64,000 bases of DNA from Mesorhizobium sp. NZP2077 (GCF_013170805.1 NZ_CP051293.1:2238001-2302000); one strand, 5' to 3'; positions 1 to 9,839 are shown, counted from the first letter of the stretch. Notes: generated by a model not told the origin, from the letters alone. Made by a program: numbers and translations.

Positions 1-271
1 GAAGTCTGGCCTGCTCATAGCGGCGCGACAGACGCGTCGCGCTGTTGGAGCGAGCGTACCCCATCATCGCGGTAAGGGAAGACCAGATGTTGCGTGTGTC
101 GAGATAGGCGCGGCCGGGATAGCGGCTGCGCACCGCCTCTGGAATGTCGTCGGCGGATATGTTGCGTCCGGCTTCGACCAGCGTCACGGTGCGGTTTGGA
201 TCCTCCGACAGCCGTGCGGCAAGGACGCAGCCGGCCGAGCCGCCCCCCAGGATCAGATGATCGACGATCAT
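1..271 (-). CDS. GMC-family oxidoreductase, N-terminal part (cut by window edge)
   Basis: This is the first 90 residues of a flavin-dependent alcohol/choline-type dehydrogenase; the rest lies beyond the window start. An FAD-binding Rossmann motif GGGSAGC is visible at residues 9-15 and is followed by the typical LAARLSEDP stretch. The ATG overlaps the stop of the upstream permease as ATGA, so it is the last visible gene of the polyamine-type transporter operon. It presumably oxidises the imported compound or a product of it. The substrate cannot be read from this part. Confidence 0.82.
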   Translation of the reverse strand, partial: MIVDHLILGGGSAGCVLAARLSEDPNRTVTLVEAGRNISADDIPEAVRSRYPGRAYLDTRNIWSSLTAMMGYARSNSATRLSRRYEQARL

Positions 272-1065
272 CCGGCTTTCTCCGTGCGTCGTTTGCTGCC
301 GCGCGCATTGATCGCCACCAGCATCAGCATGATGAAGGAAACGGCAGTCAGGAGCGAGCTGATCGCGGCGATTGTTGGGTCAATCTCATCGCGCAGCGCC
401 GTGAACATGCGCTTGGTCAGGGTCTGATATTCACCGCCCGAGATGAACAGCGAAACCACCGTTTCGTCCATCGCGGAGATGAAGGCGAACAGCAGGCCCG
501 AAATGACGCTGGGCCGGATCTGCGGCAGGGTGACGATGAAGAAGGTGCGCAGCCGATTCATACCCAGGCTGCGCGAGACCATCTCCTGCGTATGGTCGAA
601 TTTGCGCAGGCCGACCAGCACCGAGGTGATCACATAGGGAAGTCCGAGCATCGTATTGGCGAGAATGAGGCCCGTCATGCTCGCCAGCAGCCCAACTTGC
701 GCATAGACGAGAAAGACGCCGACGGCGGTGATGACGATGGGCACCACCAGCGGCAAAAGCAGGACGAGCTGCAAGCTGCGCACCAGTTTCGACGAAGTCA
801 TGTTGAGCGCGTAGGCGGCAGCCGTTCCGAAAATCGTGGCCAGCACGGCGCTACTAACCGCGACGATCAGGCTGACACGGGTCGCCTGCATCCAGGCGGC
901 GCTGTCGAGATAGGCCTCATACCAGCGTAGCGACCACGAGGGCGGCGGGAAGGTCAGGAACCGGGCGCTTGAAAAGGACATCGGCACAATGATGACGATC
1001 GGTATGACCAGCCAGGCCAAAATAAGAGCGACCACGGCGTAAAGCAGGAGACTGGAAGCGCGCAT
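268..1065 (-). CDS. ABC transporter permease, PotC-like
   Basis: Inner-membrane permease of 265 residues for a polyamine-type (spermidine/putrescine family) ABC importer. The N-terminus is one long hydrophobic helix (about residues 5-30), and further membrane segments follow. The EAA-type cytoplasmic loop that docks on the ATPase is at about 160-186 ([13 protein letters not shown]). It lies 3 bases after the PotB-like gene and overlaps the GMC oxidoreductase by ATGA, so the genes are co-transcribed. The family is clear; the actual substrate (polyamine, opine or other amine) is not. Confidence 0.88.
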   Translation of the reverse strand: MRASSLLLYAVVALILAWLVIPIVIIVPMSFSSARFLTFPPPSWSLRWYEAYLDSAAWMQATRVSLIVAVSSAVLATIFGTAAAYALNMTSSKLVRSLQLVLLLPLVVPIVITAVGVFLVYAQVGLLASMTGLILANTMLGLPYVITSVLVGLRKFDHTQEMVSRSLGMNRLRTFFIVTLPQIRPSVISGLLFAFISAMDETVVSLFISGGEYQTLTKRMFTALRDEIDPTIAAISSLLTAVSFIMLMLVAINARGSKRRTEKAG

Positions 1066-1068
1066 GCC

Positions 1069-1941
1069 TCACCTCGTTCCGATGATGCGTTCGAAGGGAA
1101 TGAGAAGGCTGGCCAGCTTGAACACGAGGAAGACGCAGATCATCAGCACGACGCTGATCGAGGAAGCAGCCCCCCATTCGTTGTAGACTTGGATATTGCG
1201 CGATACGAGCATGGAAACCATGTAGGTGCGCCCGCCGCCGAGCAATTCTGGCGTGATGTAGAAGCCCAGCGTCAGCACGAAGACCAGAACCATGCCGGCG
1301 ATCATGCCCGGCAGCGACAGCGGCAGGAAGACACGCAGAAAAACATGCAATGGAGATCCGCCGAGGCTCGAGCCGGCCATGACCAGCTCCTGCGGGATCT
1401 TCTTCATCGTGGCGTAGAGAGGCAGCACCATGAAGGGCAAAAGGATGTGGATGGTGGCAAGCACGGTGCCGAATTCGTTGTTGACCAGCAACAGCGGGCT
1501 GTCGATCAATCCGGCGCTTTTCAGCGCGGAATTGACGATGCCGGTGCGCTGCAAAAGGATGAGCCAGGCATAAGCGCGCACCAGAACGCTGGTCCAGAAG
1601 GGCAGAAGGACGAGAGCCAGAACGATCATGCTCCAGCGCTGTGGCAGTCCCGCCGCCACATAGGCGACGGGATAGCCGAGCAGAACGGTTGCCAACGTGA
1701 CGACGAAGGCAATGCGGAAGGTCTGCAAAAACGTCATCCAGTAGACGGAATCGGTTAGAAACCGCTGGTAGTTGACGATGGTGAAGCCGCCATCCTGCCA
1801 GATCGACTGCCACGCCAGCCAGCCGAGCGGCACGATCAGAAGCGCACCGACGACCAGAAGCGCGGGCGCCAGGAGCAGAAGCATCAGCCTCTGCTCGCTG
1901 CGCTCGTGACTGTCGGACGGGCTTGCTATCGATATCGTCAT
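1069..1941 (-). CDS. ABC transporter permease, PotB-like
   Basis: First permease of the polyamine-type importer, 290 residues. I chose the ATG at 1941, giving MTISIASPSD, because a strong ribosome site GGGAGG lies 7 bases upstream; the frame is open further upstream but carries no membrane or signal features there. Hydrophobic segments begin at about residue 20 (LMLLLLAPALLVVGALLIV), and an EAA loop (VMAGSSLGGSPLHVF) is in the second half. It follows the binding-protein gene by 82 bases and pairs with the PotC-like permease. Confidence 0.88.
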   Translation of the reverse strand: MTISIASPSDSHERSEQRLMLLLLAPALLVVGALLIVPLGWLAWQSIWQDGGFTIVNYQRFLTDSVYWMTFLQTFRIAFVVTLATVLLGYPVAYVAAGLPQRWSMIVLALVLLPFWTSVLVRAYAWLILLQRTGIVNSALKSAGLIDSPLLLVNNEFGTVLATIHILLPFMVLPLYATMKKIPQELVMAGSSLGGSPLHVFLRVFLPLSLPGMIAGMVLVFVLTLGFYITPELLGGGRTYMVSMLVSRNIQVYNEWGAASSISVVLMICVFLVFKLASLLIPFERIIGTR

Positions 1942-2023
1942 CAATGACCCTCCCAAGACGTCTTTGCGCTTTCTGATGCAGGTCGTTTTCCCGAAGCCGC
2001 TGCGCACTTGCGGGCGACATGCT

Positions 2024-3064
2024 TTACTGCTGGATAAAGGACGCCCAGCGTTTTTGCGCGTCTTCGCCAGCCTTCGAGCTCCACCATTCGTCGGACACCA
2101 GAACCTGTTTGGCGGCATTCTCGGGGGAACTTGGCATTTCGGCCGCGCGCTCCGGTGTGATCTTGCCGGTCTTGTAGGCTTCCGGGTTGCCCGGACCGTA
2201 GTCGATATAGGCCGGGAAGTTCGCTTGAATATCCGGCGTCATCGCCGCGTTGACGAATTTGACCGCCGTATCGAGATTAGGCGCACCTTTCAGGATGCAC
2301 AGCGAGGTATATTGAAGGAAGCCTTGATTGAACGTGTAGCTGACGGGGATGCCCTCCTTGGCGACTGCGGTGACGCGGCCGTTCCACGCCATTTCCATAT
2401 CAACTTCACGATCGGCCAGAAGCTGCGCCGACTGCGCGCCCGATGTCCACCAGACGGTGATATAAGGCTTGATCTCCTGGAGCTTCTTGAAGGCTCGATC
2501 GACATCGAGCGGATAGAGCTTGTCGGCCGGTACGCCATCCGCGAGCAGGGCCGCCTCGAGCGTTGCCAGCGGATGGTTGCGCAGCGCCCGCGTGCCGGGA
2601 AATTTCTTCACGTCCCAGAAATCAGCCCAGCTTTTCGGCGGATTGTCGCCAAACTTATCCTTGTTGTAGGCGAGCACGCTTGAATAGAATTCGTAGGCCA
2701 CGGAATAAGGGCTCTTGTACTGCGCAGGCATCTTCTGTGCATTGGGGATCTTGGAAAAATCGAGCTTTTCGATCATGTCTTGCTGTCCGCCGCGAATGCA
2801 ATCCTGCGTCGGTGTGTCGACGACGTCCCAGACCGGCTTGCCCGTTGCCGTCTGGGTCTTGATGACTGGCCAAGCATCCGGCGCGCTGTCCTGGTTGATG
2901 GTGATGCCAAGCAGGGCGGCCACCGGATCGAGGATGGCCTTGGTCTGGGCCTCTTGATAGGCGCCGCCTTGCGAGACGAACGTGATCTGTTCCGCCGACG
3001 CAAAACCGACGGAAAAGCCGATGACTGAAGCGGAAAGCACGAGCGTGGAAAATTTCGGTAGCAT
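2024..3064 (-). CDS. Periplasmic substrate-binding protein, PotD/family 1
   Basis: Periplasmic receptor of 346 residues for the polyamine-type importer. A Sec signal peptide (residues 1-24, ending FASA) is followed by the mature start EQITFVSQGG. The body has the pattern of PotD/Fe3+-type binding proteins, including a VWWTSGAQ stretch and DMEMAWNGR. AAGAGGAG lies just ahead of the ATG. It sits between the DAO oxidoreductase and the two permeases in one minus-strand operon. The ligand is not predictable from sequence. Confidence 0.88.
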   Translation of the reverse strand: MLPKFSTLVLSASVIGFSVGFASAEQITFVSQGGAYQEAQTKAILDPVAALLGITINQDSAPDAWPVIKTQTATGKPVWDVVDTPTQDCIRGGQQDMIEKLDFSKIPNAQKMPAQYKSPYSVAYEFYSSVLAYNKDKFGDNPPKSWADFWDVKKFPGTRALRNHPLATLEAALLADGVPADKLYPLDVDRAFKKLQEIKPYITVWWTSGAQSAQLLADREVDMEMAWNGRVTAVAKEGIPVSYTFNQGFLQYTSLCILKGAPNLDTAVKFVNAAMTPDIQANFPAYIDYGPGNPEAYKTGKITPERAAEMPSSPENAAKQVLVSDEWWSSKAGEDAQKRWASFIQQ

Positions 3065-3124
3065 GTCCGTTCTCCTCTTGTTGGCAGGGTTTCAAACCCT
3101 GTTTTGACGTTTGAATGCTGGGTC

Positions 3125-4429
3125 TTAGCGCCCGATTGCATCGAGGAACTGGTACCACCCGGCGACAAGCCGGACAGCGGGTTCCCGGATGGGATAGAAA
3201 GGAACGGCTTTCAGCCGTTGCGAAGTCAGAAGCCCGAGATCCGGGCTTTCGCCGGCCACGATAGCGGCGACGTGTTTTCCCATATTGGAGGCCAGCGCCA
3301 CGCCGGTGCCGTTGTACCCGACCGCATAGACGATCCGGTCATCAAGCCGGCCGGCATGCGGGATGCTGTCCATCGTCATCGCGACCAGACCGGACCAGCG
3401 ATGGGTAACAGTCGCACCGGCAAGCTCTGGGAACTGACGAACCATAGCCTTGTGCAGGGCGGTAAAAGCGCTTTGCGAATCCTTCTTTCCGAAGGCGCCG
3501 CGCCCGCCATAGAGCAAGCGGTCTCCGGCCTTGCGGAACCAACGCATCATTCGCCGCGTCTCGGTGTAGCTGCGGTCCTTGGTCAGAAGATTGGCCCCGG
3601 GTTTTCCTGTCAGCGGTTCCGTGGCGATCATGGCCGAACGAAACGGGATGATCGAGGTGCGCACGGCAGCGGTAGCTGTCGTCAGGTCGGAATACGAATT
3701 GGTCGCAACCACCGCCTGTGCGGCGGTCACAGTACCGGAAGGCGTTTCCAACAGAACGCCCATCCCCTCGCGCTTCAGCCGTGTGATCGGCGTGTTTTCG
3801 AAAATGTCGATGCCGGCAGCTTTAAGCCCGGCCGCGATGCCGAACACGAAATTAAGCGGATGGATGATGCCGCCGTGCGTGTTGAGCATTCCGCCGACGA
3901 AATCCCGAGATCCGGTTTCCGTCCCCATCTCCAAGGCCGTCAGAATGGAACAGGCCGGGTCGCCGAGTACCTCGTGCAGCCACGCAGCTTCTTTTTTCAA
4001 TCCTTCGAGCGAAACCGCATTGTGCGCGCATCGCAGCGATCCGGTCGAACGGTAATCGGCGGACGCAATGTTATAATCCTCCACCAGTTCGCCGACATGC
4101 TCGATCGCCTCAATACCGAGATCGTGCATCCGTCGGGCGGCCTCCAAGCCAAACCGTTCGGCGATCTGCGAAAATGCAATGCGGAATTTTCCAGAAACCA
4201 CGCCACCGTTGCGACCACTGGCGCCCCAGCCGATGCGGTTCGCCTCGAGAACCACCGATGACAGGCCTCGGCGAGCGAGATACCGGGCCGTTGAAAGGCC
4301 CGTGTAGCCGCCGCCGATAATCGCCACGTCGTAGTGGCGATCTCCCGGAAGTCTGCTGAAAACAGGCCGTGGACAGGCCGTCTCCTGCCAAAGCGAGTGG
4401 ATATCGGGGAAGGGCGGGTGCGCGGTCAT
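3125..4429 (-). CDS. FAD-dependent oxidoreductase, DAO family (PuuB-like)
   Basis: Flavoprotein amine oxidase of 434 residues, related to gamma-glutamylputrescine oxidase and other DAO enzymes that oxidise secondary or primary amines. The dinucleotide-binding motif GGGYTG is at residues 39-44, and RNGGVVSGKF at about 73-82 is typical of the PuuB-like branch. The start is ambiguous: GTG at 4432 directly follows the preceding stop and ATG is at 4429; I chose the ATG. Its place between a dehalogenase-like gene and a polyamine-type binding protein suggests it oxidises the imported amine. Confidence 0.85.
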   Translation of the reverse strand: MTAHPPFPDIHSLWQETACPRPVFSRLPGDRHYDVAIIGGGYTGLSTARYLARRGLSSVVLEANRIGWGASGRNGGVVSGKFRIAFSQIAERFGLEAARRMHDLGIEAIEHVGELVEDYNIASADYRSTGSLRCAHNAVSLEGLKKEAAWLHEVLGDPACSILTALEMGTETGSRDFVGGMLNTHGGIIHPLNFVFGIAAGLKAAGIDIFENTPITRLKREGMGVLLETPSGTVTAAQAVVATNSYSDLTTATAAVRTSIIPFRSAMIATEPLTGKPGANLLTKDRSYTETRRMMRWFRKAGDRLLYGGRGAFGKKDSQSAFTALHKAMVRQFPELAGATVTHRWSGLVAMTMDSIPHAGRLDDRIVYAVGYNGTGVALASNMGKHVAAIVAGESPDLGLLTSQRLKAVPFYPIREPAVRLVAGWYQFLDAIGR

Positions 4430-4432
4430 CAC

Positions 4433-5164
4433 TCAGGCCGCGCTGGCGATCCTGTGACCTGCGGCCAGATCCGCGTCCACAGCGTCTGCCAGTTGCTTTA
4501 GCGAGGAGAAATGGAAGTCGGGTGTGGTGAGCACCTTGGGTTCCGGTGTGCCGCCAAATCCTGTCTGGCCCTGACGTCGCTCGATCCAGCAGGTCGTGTA
4601 GCCAAGCTCCGTAGCGACGCCGATATCGTGATGCTGACTCTGGGCCACGTGCAGGATTTCCGATTGCTTGTAGCCGGAGGCGGACTGACGGCCCTTGTTG
4701 AAGGCGAAAAACTGTGGATTGGGCTTGGCGCATCCGGCTTCGTCACAGGTGACGCTGTCGTGAAAGGGACTGCCAAGCGTGGCCGAATAGGCCGAAAATG
4801 CCGTGCGATCGGCATTGGTCATTGCCACCAAGCGGAAATTGCGCCGCAACCGCGCCAAAGCCTCGACGGAATCGGAAAAGGCCGGCCACCGCAGGACCGC
4901 GAGCTGGAAGGCTTCCGCCGTTGCCTCCGCTCGGGTGAAGTCCATTTCCGTTGCCAACGACAGATAGACATCTTTCATGGCGAAGGATGAGCGGCCGTAG
5001 AACTTGTCGCGGCCGCGCTTGTAGGATTCGAAAATCGCATCGTCGGAGGCAGCCTTCGCCTTGTCGCCGCCGAGCGCGCGAACGGCATTGAGCACGCCCG
5101 TTTCGAAGTCGATCAACGTGCCGACGACATCGAAGGTCATGACCTTGAATTCGCTGAGTTTCAT
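4433..5164 (-). CDS. Haloacid dehalogenase-like hydrolase (type II)
   Basis: Cytoplasmic HAD-superfamily hydrolase of 243 residues. The nucleophile motif is DVVGT at residues 12-16. The second acid of phosphatases is absent, as in L-2-haloacid dehalogenases. The later motifs MTNAD and CAKPNPQFF fit HAD motifs II and III. I chose ATG 5164 over an upstream in-frame TTG because AAAGGAAA lies just ahead of it. True dehalogenation is uncertain: such genes often accompany amine or amino-acid operons where the substrate is not a halide. It is 31 bases after the ATPase gene. Confidence 0.82.
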   Translation of the reverse strand: MKLSEFKVMTFDVVGTLIDFETGVLNAVRALGGDKAKAASDDAIFESYKRGRDKFYGRSSFAMKDVYLSLATEMDFTRAEATAEAFQLAVLRWPAFSDSVEALARLRRNFRLVAMTNADRTAFSAYSATLGSPFHDSVTCDEAGCAKPNPQFFAFNKGRQSASGYKQSEILHVAQSQHHDIGVATELGYTTCWIERRQGQTGFGGTPEPKVLTTPDFHFSSLKQLADAVDADLAAGHRIASAA

Positions 5165-5195
5165 TATGCGGTTTCCTTTTGGCAAATCAGGGCGT

Positions 5196-6287
5196 TCAGG
5201 GGGCGTCCGGGACGACGATCGTGTCTTCGGGGTGCAAGGCTACCGTGATCGGTTCGCCGGGTTTCTTGAGGTGCAACCGTCCGGCATGATTGCTGGGAAG
5301 CCTGAGGCTCAGATCTCCGCCGGAAGACAATTTCAGAAACACCCGGATACTCTCGCCCTGATAGAGCGTCTCGGTCACCGTCCCCGAAAGCCTGTTCGAC
5401 GCGTGCGGCGCGTTGTCATCGGCGACCACAAGTTTTTCAGAGTGCACCGCGAGAGACAGCGCCTTGCCTTGGGGAACGCTGCGCGATGTGCGCAGAACGG
5501 CATCGCCGAGCGTTACTGTATCGTTGCCGGCGCGTGTGACGGGCAAAAGAGTTGCCTCCCCGATGAAGCGCGCGACGAAGGAATCGGCGGGATGGTCATG
5601 CAGCTGTTCGGGTGTGTCGATCTGGACGAAGCGGCCCTTGTTCATGATGGCGACGCGATCGCTCATTGTCAGAGCTTCCCGCTGGTCGTGCGTGACATAG
5701 ACGATCGTCGCGCCGAGCTTGCGGTGCAGCCGTTTCAGTTCGATCTGCATGGATTCGCGCAATTGCTTGTCGAGCGCCGACAGCGGTTCGTCCATCAAGA
5801 TCAGCCGCGGCTCGAAGATGATGGCGCGGGCCAGTGCTACACGTTGGCGCTGCCCGCCGGACAGTTCGTGGACGCGCCTGCTCTCGAAGCCGCCCAGTTC
5901 GACCATATCGAGCGCGCCTTGCAGCTTGTCGGCCCAGTTTGATTTCGGCAGGCGACGTGCGCGCAGCGGAAAGGTGATGTTTTCCCCGACGCTCATATGC
6001 GGGAAAAGAGCATAGTTCTGGAAGACGATGCCAATATCGCGTTTGTGCGGAGGCTCGAATGTAATATCGCGGGTGCCGAGCCAAATTGACCCGGATGTCG
6101 GTTGGACGAAGCCGCCAAGAAGACCCAGAAATGTCGTCTTCCCCGATCCGGACGGACCGAGAATGGAGACGAACTCGCCTGGAGCGACCTCGAGACTGAC
6201 ATTGTCCAGTGCGCGAAAATGTCCATAGCTCTTGCTGGCCGCGCGAATGGAGGCACCTACGCGATCCGCTTTCGTTGCATCAATCAT
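5196..6287 (-). CDS. ABC transporter ATPase, PotA-like
   Basis: ATP-binding subunit of the polyamine-type importer, 363 residues. Walker A is GPSGSGKTT at 44-52, the signature LSGGQRQR at 142-149 and Walker B LILMDEP at about 162-168. A TOBE-like C-terminal domain occupies roughly 270-355. It is the first gene of the minus-strand operon, with a 216-base spacer to the divergent LysR gene, so the promoter lies there. Order in transcription: ATPase, HAD, oxidoreductase, binding protein, two permeases, GMC oxidoreductase. Confidence 0.9.
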   Translation of the reverse strand: MIDATKADRVGASIRAASKSYGHFRALDNVSLEVAPGEFVSILGPSGSGKTTFLGLLGGFVQPTSGSIWLGTRDITFEPPHKRDIGIVFQNYALFPHMSVGENITFPLRARRLPKSNWADKLQGALDMVELGGFESRRVHELSGGQRQRVALARAIIFEPRLILMDEPLSALDKQLRESMQIELKRLHRKLGATIVYVTHDQREALTMSDRVAIMNKGRFVQIDTPEQLHDHPADSFVARFIGEATLLPVTRAGNDTVTLGDAVLRTSRSVPQGKALSLAVHSEKLVVADDNAPHASNRLSGTVTETLYQGESIRVFLKLSSGGDLSLRLPSNHAGRLHLKKPGEPITVALHPEDTIVVPDAP

Positions 6288-6359
6288 ATGATTCCACTAC
6301 GAAATTCATCAGCGGCGCTTTGGTGGGGCGCATGCTGCATTCTGTGATGAGTAGAAGTC

Positions 6360-6374
6360 TGAATATATATTTCA
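6360..6374. promoter_or_regulatory. Candidate LysR site (T-N11-A) in divergent promoter
   Basis: The 15-base word TGAATATATATTTCA has TGAA/TTCA arms and the T-N11-A layout usual for LysR-type regulators. It lies between the ATPase gene and the LysR gene, in the AT-richest part of that spacer. Binding by the adjacent regulator is inference. Confidence 0.4.
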
Positions 6375-6503
6375 TGCCGGCACCTGCCCCGTGCCGTCTG
6401 AGTGCGCATTCCATTCCCGAAATTTTTCTTGAAGGTCTTGCGCCTTCCATGACAGCCAGGAGACCAAAGAAAGTGTGTCTTCGCAATTGAAAAAAAGTTC
6501 GGG

Positions 6504-7487
6504 ATGATGTTACATCATGTAATGGAAAAATTGAGACGCTCCTTGCCATCCATGAACGGCCTCTTTACTTTCGAAGCCGCCGCGCGCTGCGGCAATTTTT
6601 CCAGGGCAGCGCAGGAGCTGAACGTGACGCCCGCGGCCGTCAGCCGTATGGTTGCACGGCTGGAAGAGCATCTCGAGACGACGTTGTTTGTGCGTCAACC
6701 TGGCGGAGTCGGCCTGACCGAATCTGGACGGCTGCTGTTTGACGCGATTGCCAGAGGGTTTTCAGTCATCGAAAATGCCTTACGCGAGATCGAGGATCGC
6801 CGCATCGGCATTCAAACGGTGTCGCTGTCGGTTTCGACCGGGTTCACCACCCACTGGATGATGCCGCGCATGGCAGATTTCAAAAAGGAGTTTCCGGCTG
6901 TCGATCTGCGTTTTCAGCTGGTCATGGGCGCGCTCGCGGGGCCGGTGAACGATGTGGATCTCGGAATGCGCTTCGTCGGTGGATCGGACGAGCGACATGA
7001 GGCCGTCTTCATCATGCCGGAAATCCTCATCCCCATCTGTAGCCCCTCCTACAGAGAAAGCCATGGTTCGGAGGCAACCGATGTGAAGCGGATGCCCGAC
7101 ACCACGATCAATCTGAGTGACGCGCAGCCGAACTGGTCCAGTTTATTCTCCCCACTGAACGAGGGTGACGCTGTCAATTCGATGATTTTTTCCGACTATG
7201 CCATCGTCGTTCAGGCCGCATTGCTCGGGCAGGGCGTGGCGCTCGGTTGGCTGAACGTCATTGCCCACTGGCTTCGGACGCAGGCTCTGGTGCCGGCGCG
7301 CGAGCAGCTCATGATTACGGGCCGCCAGTGCCATCTCGTCCGCCTGCGCGACAAACCCGCACGCCCAATCGTTACGCAGGTAAGGGACTGGATGATTGGC
7401 GAACTGAATGCCGACATTGTAGCGGTTGATGCGCTTTATCCAACGCTTGGGCTAAAGTCGGCAGGCCGTTCAAAATCCACCGAGTGA
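6504..7487 (+). CDS. LysR-family transcriptional regulator (GcvA-like)
   Basis: DNA-binding regulator of 327 residues. The winged helix-turn-helix covers about residues 18-75, with recognition segment FSRAAQELNVTPAAVSRMV at 32-50, and the substrate-binding domain covers about 100-310. It is divergent from the polyamine-type operon and very likely controls it. The start is uncertain: ATG 6504, 6522 or 6552 are possible and none has a good ribosome site. A perfect palindrome TTACAT-C-ATGTAA (6510-6522) would lie inside the gene if 6504 is used but just before it if 6522 is used, so the later start is a real alternative. Confidence 0.87.
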   Translation: MMLHHVMEKLRRSLPSMNGLFTFEAAARCGNFSRAAQELNVTPAAVSRMVARLEEHLETTLFVRQPGGVGLTESGRLLFDAIARGFSVIENALREIEDRRIGIQTVSLSVSTGFTTHWMMPRMADFKKEFPAVDLRFQLVMGALAGPVNDVDLGMRFVGGSDERHEAVFIMPEILIPICSPSYRESHGSEATDVKRMPDTTINLSDAQPNWSSLFSPLNEGDAVNSMIFSDYAIVVQAALLGQGVALGWLNVIAHWLRTQALVPAREQLMITGRQCHLVRLRDKPARPIVTQVRDWMIGELNADIVAVDALYPTLGLKSAGRSKSTE

Positions 7488-7620
7488 TCCGCCCACATGC
7501 ATAGATTGCAGCATTCGCTTTTGAAGGTTCGCTCATTTCTATAAGCCTGCCTAAAAGACTGGCGCTCAGGCGAAATCCATTTAAGCGAGCATTGCCGCGC
7601 TCTCGATCGTTCAACGCCAC

Positions 7621-8055
7621 GCCGGTCCGGGACGATCTGCGGGTAGATGGCGACAAAAGGCCGGCTATGATCTGGGTGACGGCGGGTTCAATGCGACTCT
7701 TCGCGACTATGCTCGTTTCGCCCTGCTGCATCTTCGCGGCGGCGAGATCGATGGCCGGCGTATCGTGTCGACCGAGTGGATTGCCGGGACACGGTTCGGT
7801 GCTGACCCGACACTCTTCGGCGGCGTCTATCAAGAGGTTCTACCCGCCGGGGCATATCACAACCAGTTCTGGATCGAAGATACCGCACGCGGCGTCTATA
7901 TGGCCCGCGGCGTCTTCGGACAACTGATCTACATCGACCCGGTGGCGGATTTCGCGGCGGTTGTCCTGTCGAGCTGGCCGGAATTCGTCAGCTCGACGAG
8001 GATGCGGACAGCGCTGGCGGCGGTCAGGGCTATCCGAGGGGCGCTGTCGTCGTAG
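7621..8055 (+). pseudogene. Serine hydrolase (beta-lactamase family), C-terminal remnant
   Basis: An open frame from about 7642 to the stop at 8055 encodes only the C-terminal third of a class C beta-lactamase-like serine hydrolase. GGFNATLRDYARFALL, the usual MSTEW-like stretch and YHNQFWIED are recognisable. The N-terminal half with the SxxK nucleophile is missing and no start or ribosome site is evident, so this is a decay product. The rest of the spacer (7488-7620 and 8056-8310) shows no gene I can support. Confidence 0.65.
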
Positions 8056-8310
8056 CGAGCGGGCTATTCCCCGTTCGGGTCCGCAGCCGCGCTGGCTGCC
8101 CGGGATCGTCCAGACGCGGAGCGTGTGACATGGGACACGCCGATGTGGTCGGCCATGGCCAGTTCGTGCTGGCGCGGCTGAGGGATCGACCCCATCAAGC
8201 GAAAGAAAGCTGCCGAAAAGCGGCAAATTGAACTCGAGCAGCCTCCCAAGGCGCCGATGCTCTAGCTTGATGACTGTTCACGCGACTATGGGTAATCATT
8301 GTCACCTGCT

Positions 8311-9570
8311 CTAGATGACCACCTTCAGGTGACTCGATAGCACCAAACCTGCCGCCCCTCGCAGTGCCGTGTGGCCCTCGCCAATACCGTTCACTGTGAT
8401 GGAAATTTCCTGGTTTGGTCTCATCATCACCAGTTGTTCGACGTGCTGCCTGACACGCTCTGCAGCCATTTGGCCGCCGCCCGCGACGTCGCCATGAAGG
8501 ACATAGGAGTTAAGAGATAGCGTCTGCTGCAGGTTGACGATTCCGAAAGCCACATTTCGAGTGTAGCGGTCGAGGAGGGCATCTGCCGCCTTCGACCCGT
8601 CGTCCGCCTCTTTCACAAGACGCGCGCATGTAATGTTGCCCGGATCCCGCAACCCCAGTCGGCCAGCCTCTCGTCGTAGCCAAGGCAAGGCAGCCACCGT
8701 TTCCCAGCAGCCGCGTTTACCGCAATTGCAGGCCTCGCCATCGATTTGAACGACGGAATGGCCAAGTTCGCCGCCAGAGCCGGCAAGCCCACGATAGACC
8801 TTCCCCTCGATATAGAACGCTCCTCCCAGAACCTCCCCGGTGTAGATCGCCGCGAAGGTCTGCAGTCCGCGCCCAGGTCCAAACCATCGGTCGCCGACAA
8901 GCAAGGCCCGGGGGTGGTGATCAATGACGACTGGTAGCGAGAAATGTTCCTGCAACAGGTCTACCAGGGGCAGTCCCGTCAAAACAGGCGCGAGATTTAC
9001 GGCAAGGATAACGCCATTGTCACTGTCGATCATTCCCGCCGAGGCAACACCAATCCCAAACGGTGCCTGAGGGGCTTGAGAAAGCGTCGACGAAAGCGTT
9101 TCCCTCATTACCGACAGGAAGGCATCCCTGTCGCCAAGCGGATCGAATTCGGTTTTCATATGCGCCTTGATTTCCCCGGTCAGCGTTACAAGGCACGTCT
9201 GGATCTTACCGGGAAGAAGGAGCACCGCTCCGAGCATGGGAGCATCAGGATTGAAGAAAAGCGGGCGGGCAGGCTTGCCCCCTTTGACGTCCGAAGGGGC
9301 TGCGTCCCCTTCTACCAGGAGTTTCTCCTCAATCATCGGCTGAACGATGCCGGTTATCGTCGTACGGTTCACCCCCGCGAGGCGCGCCAGGTCCACGCGG
9401 CTTTTGGGCCCATTGTCATACAAAGCCTGCAACACGCGCCCGCGATTGATGGCACCGAGAGTCAATTGCGAGATAAGGGTCACGTTGGTGCCAGCCTCGC
9501 CAGGCGCAACGTCTTTGGTGGAGAGCGTGCGGCGGCCTAACGAGTAGGAGGGCTGGTTCTCGAATTTCAA
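8311..9570 (-). CDS. ROK-family transcriptional repressor
   Basis: Sugar-responsive repressor of 419 residues. A winged helix-turn-helix spans about 42-85 (SRVDLARLAGVNRTTITGIV), followed by the ROK sugar-kinase fold with the zinc motif CNCGKRGCWE at 281-290. I chose TTG 9570 because GGAG lies 7 bases upstream; an ATG at 9675 would add 35 residues unlike the family. It is divergent from the sugar importer that starts at 9840, which it most likely represses until the sugar or a derivative is bound. Confidence 0.87.
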   Translation of the reverse strand: MKFENQPSYSLGRRTLSTKDVAPGEAGTNVTLISQLTLGAINRGRVLQALYDNGPKSRVDLARLAGVNRTTITGIVQPMIEEKLLVEGDAAPSDVKGGKPARPLFFNPDAPMLGAVLLLPGKIQTCLVTLTGEIKAHMKTEFDPLGDRDAFLSVMRETLSSTLSQAPQAPFGIGVASAGMIDSDNGVILAVNLAPVLTGLPLVDLLQEHFSLPVVIDHHPRALLVGDRWFGPGRGLQTFAAIYTGEVLGGAFYIEGKVYRGLAGSGGELGHSVVQIDGEACNCGKRGCWETVAALPWLRREAGRLGLRDPGNITCARLVKEADDGSKAADALLDRYTRNVAFGIVNLQQTLSLNSYVLHGDVAGGGQMAAERVRQHVEQLVMMRPNQEISITVNGIGEGHTALRGAAGLVLSSHLKVVI

Positions 9571-9709
9571 CTTACATCTCCAGTTTGGCCCGTTGGACTT
9601 TGTACGCTGCGGCGTTGTGCCCGACCAGTATACCCTATGGGCTCTGGGGGGCGCGCTTTCCAACTTCGACGCCAAATTGCGTCCTGCTAATTTTCATCAT
9701 GACGGCTTC

Positions 9710-9743
9710 TTGACAGTATCATAGGTTTGTGCGAAGTACAAAC
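9710..9743 (+). promoter_or_regulatory. Candidate -35 box and operator of the sugar operon
   Basis: TTGACA at 9710-9715 could be a -35 box for the plus-strand operon, although no good -10 box follows. Just downstream is a perfect inverted repeat GTTTGT-N7-ACAAAC (9725-9743), a plausible operator for the divergent ROK repressor. Function is inferred from position and symmetry. Confidence 0.45.
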
Positions 9744-9839
9744 TAACTGCTGAAAAGGCAGATCGAGGGACGACCGCAAGCTCCTGGCACAAGCATGTGC
9801 AGGGCCGGATCGGATTAAAAGCAACTGGAGGAGTGTCCA

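Noticed and set aside
8064-8249. Minus-strand 61-codon frame with a helix-turn-helix-like stretch (HELAMADHIGVSHVTRS).
   Set aside because: It could be a relic of a Crp/Fnr-type regulator, but the match is short, has no start signal or partner domain, and cannot be supported.
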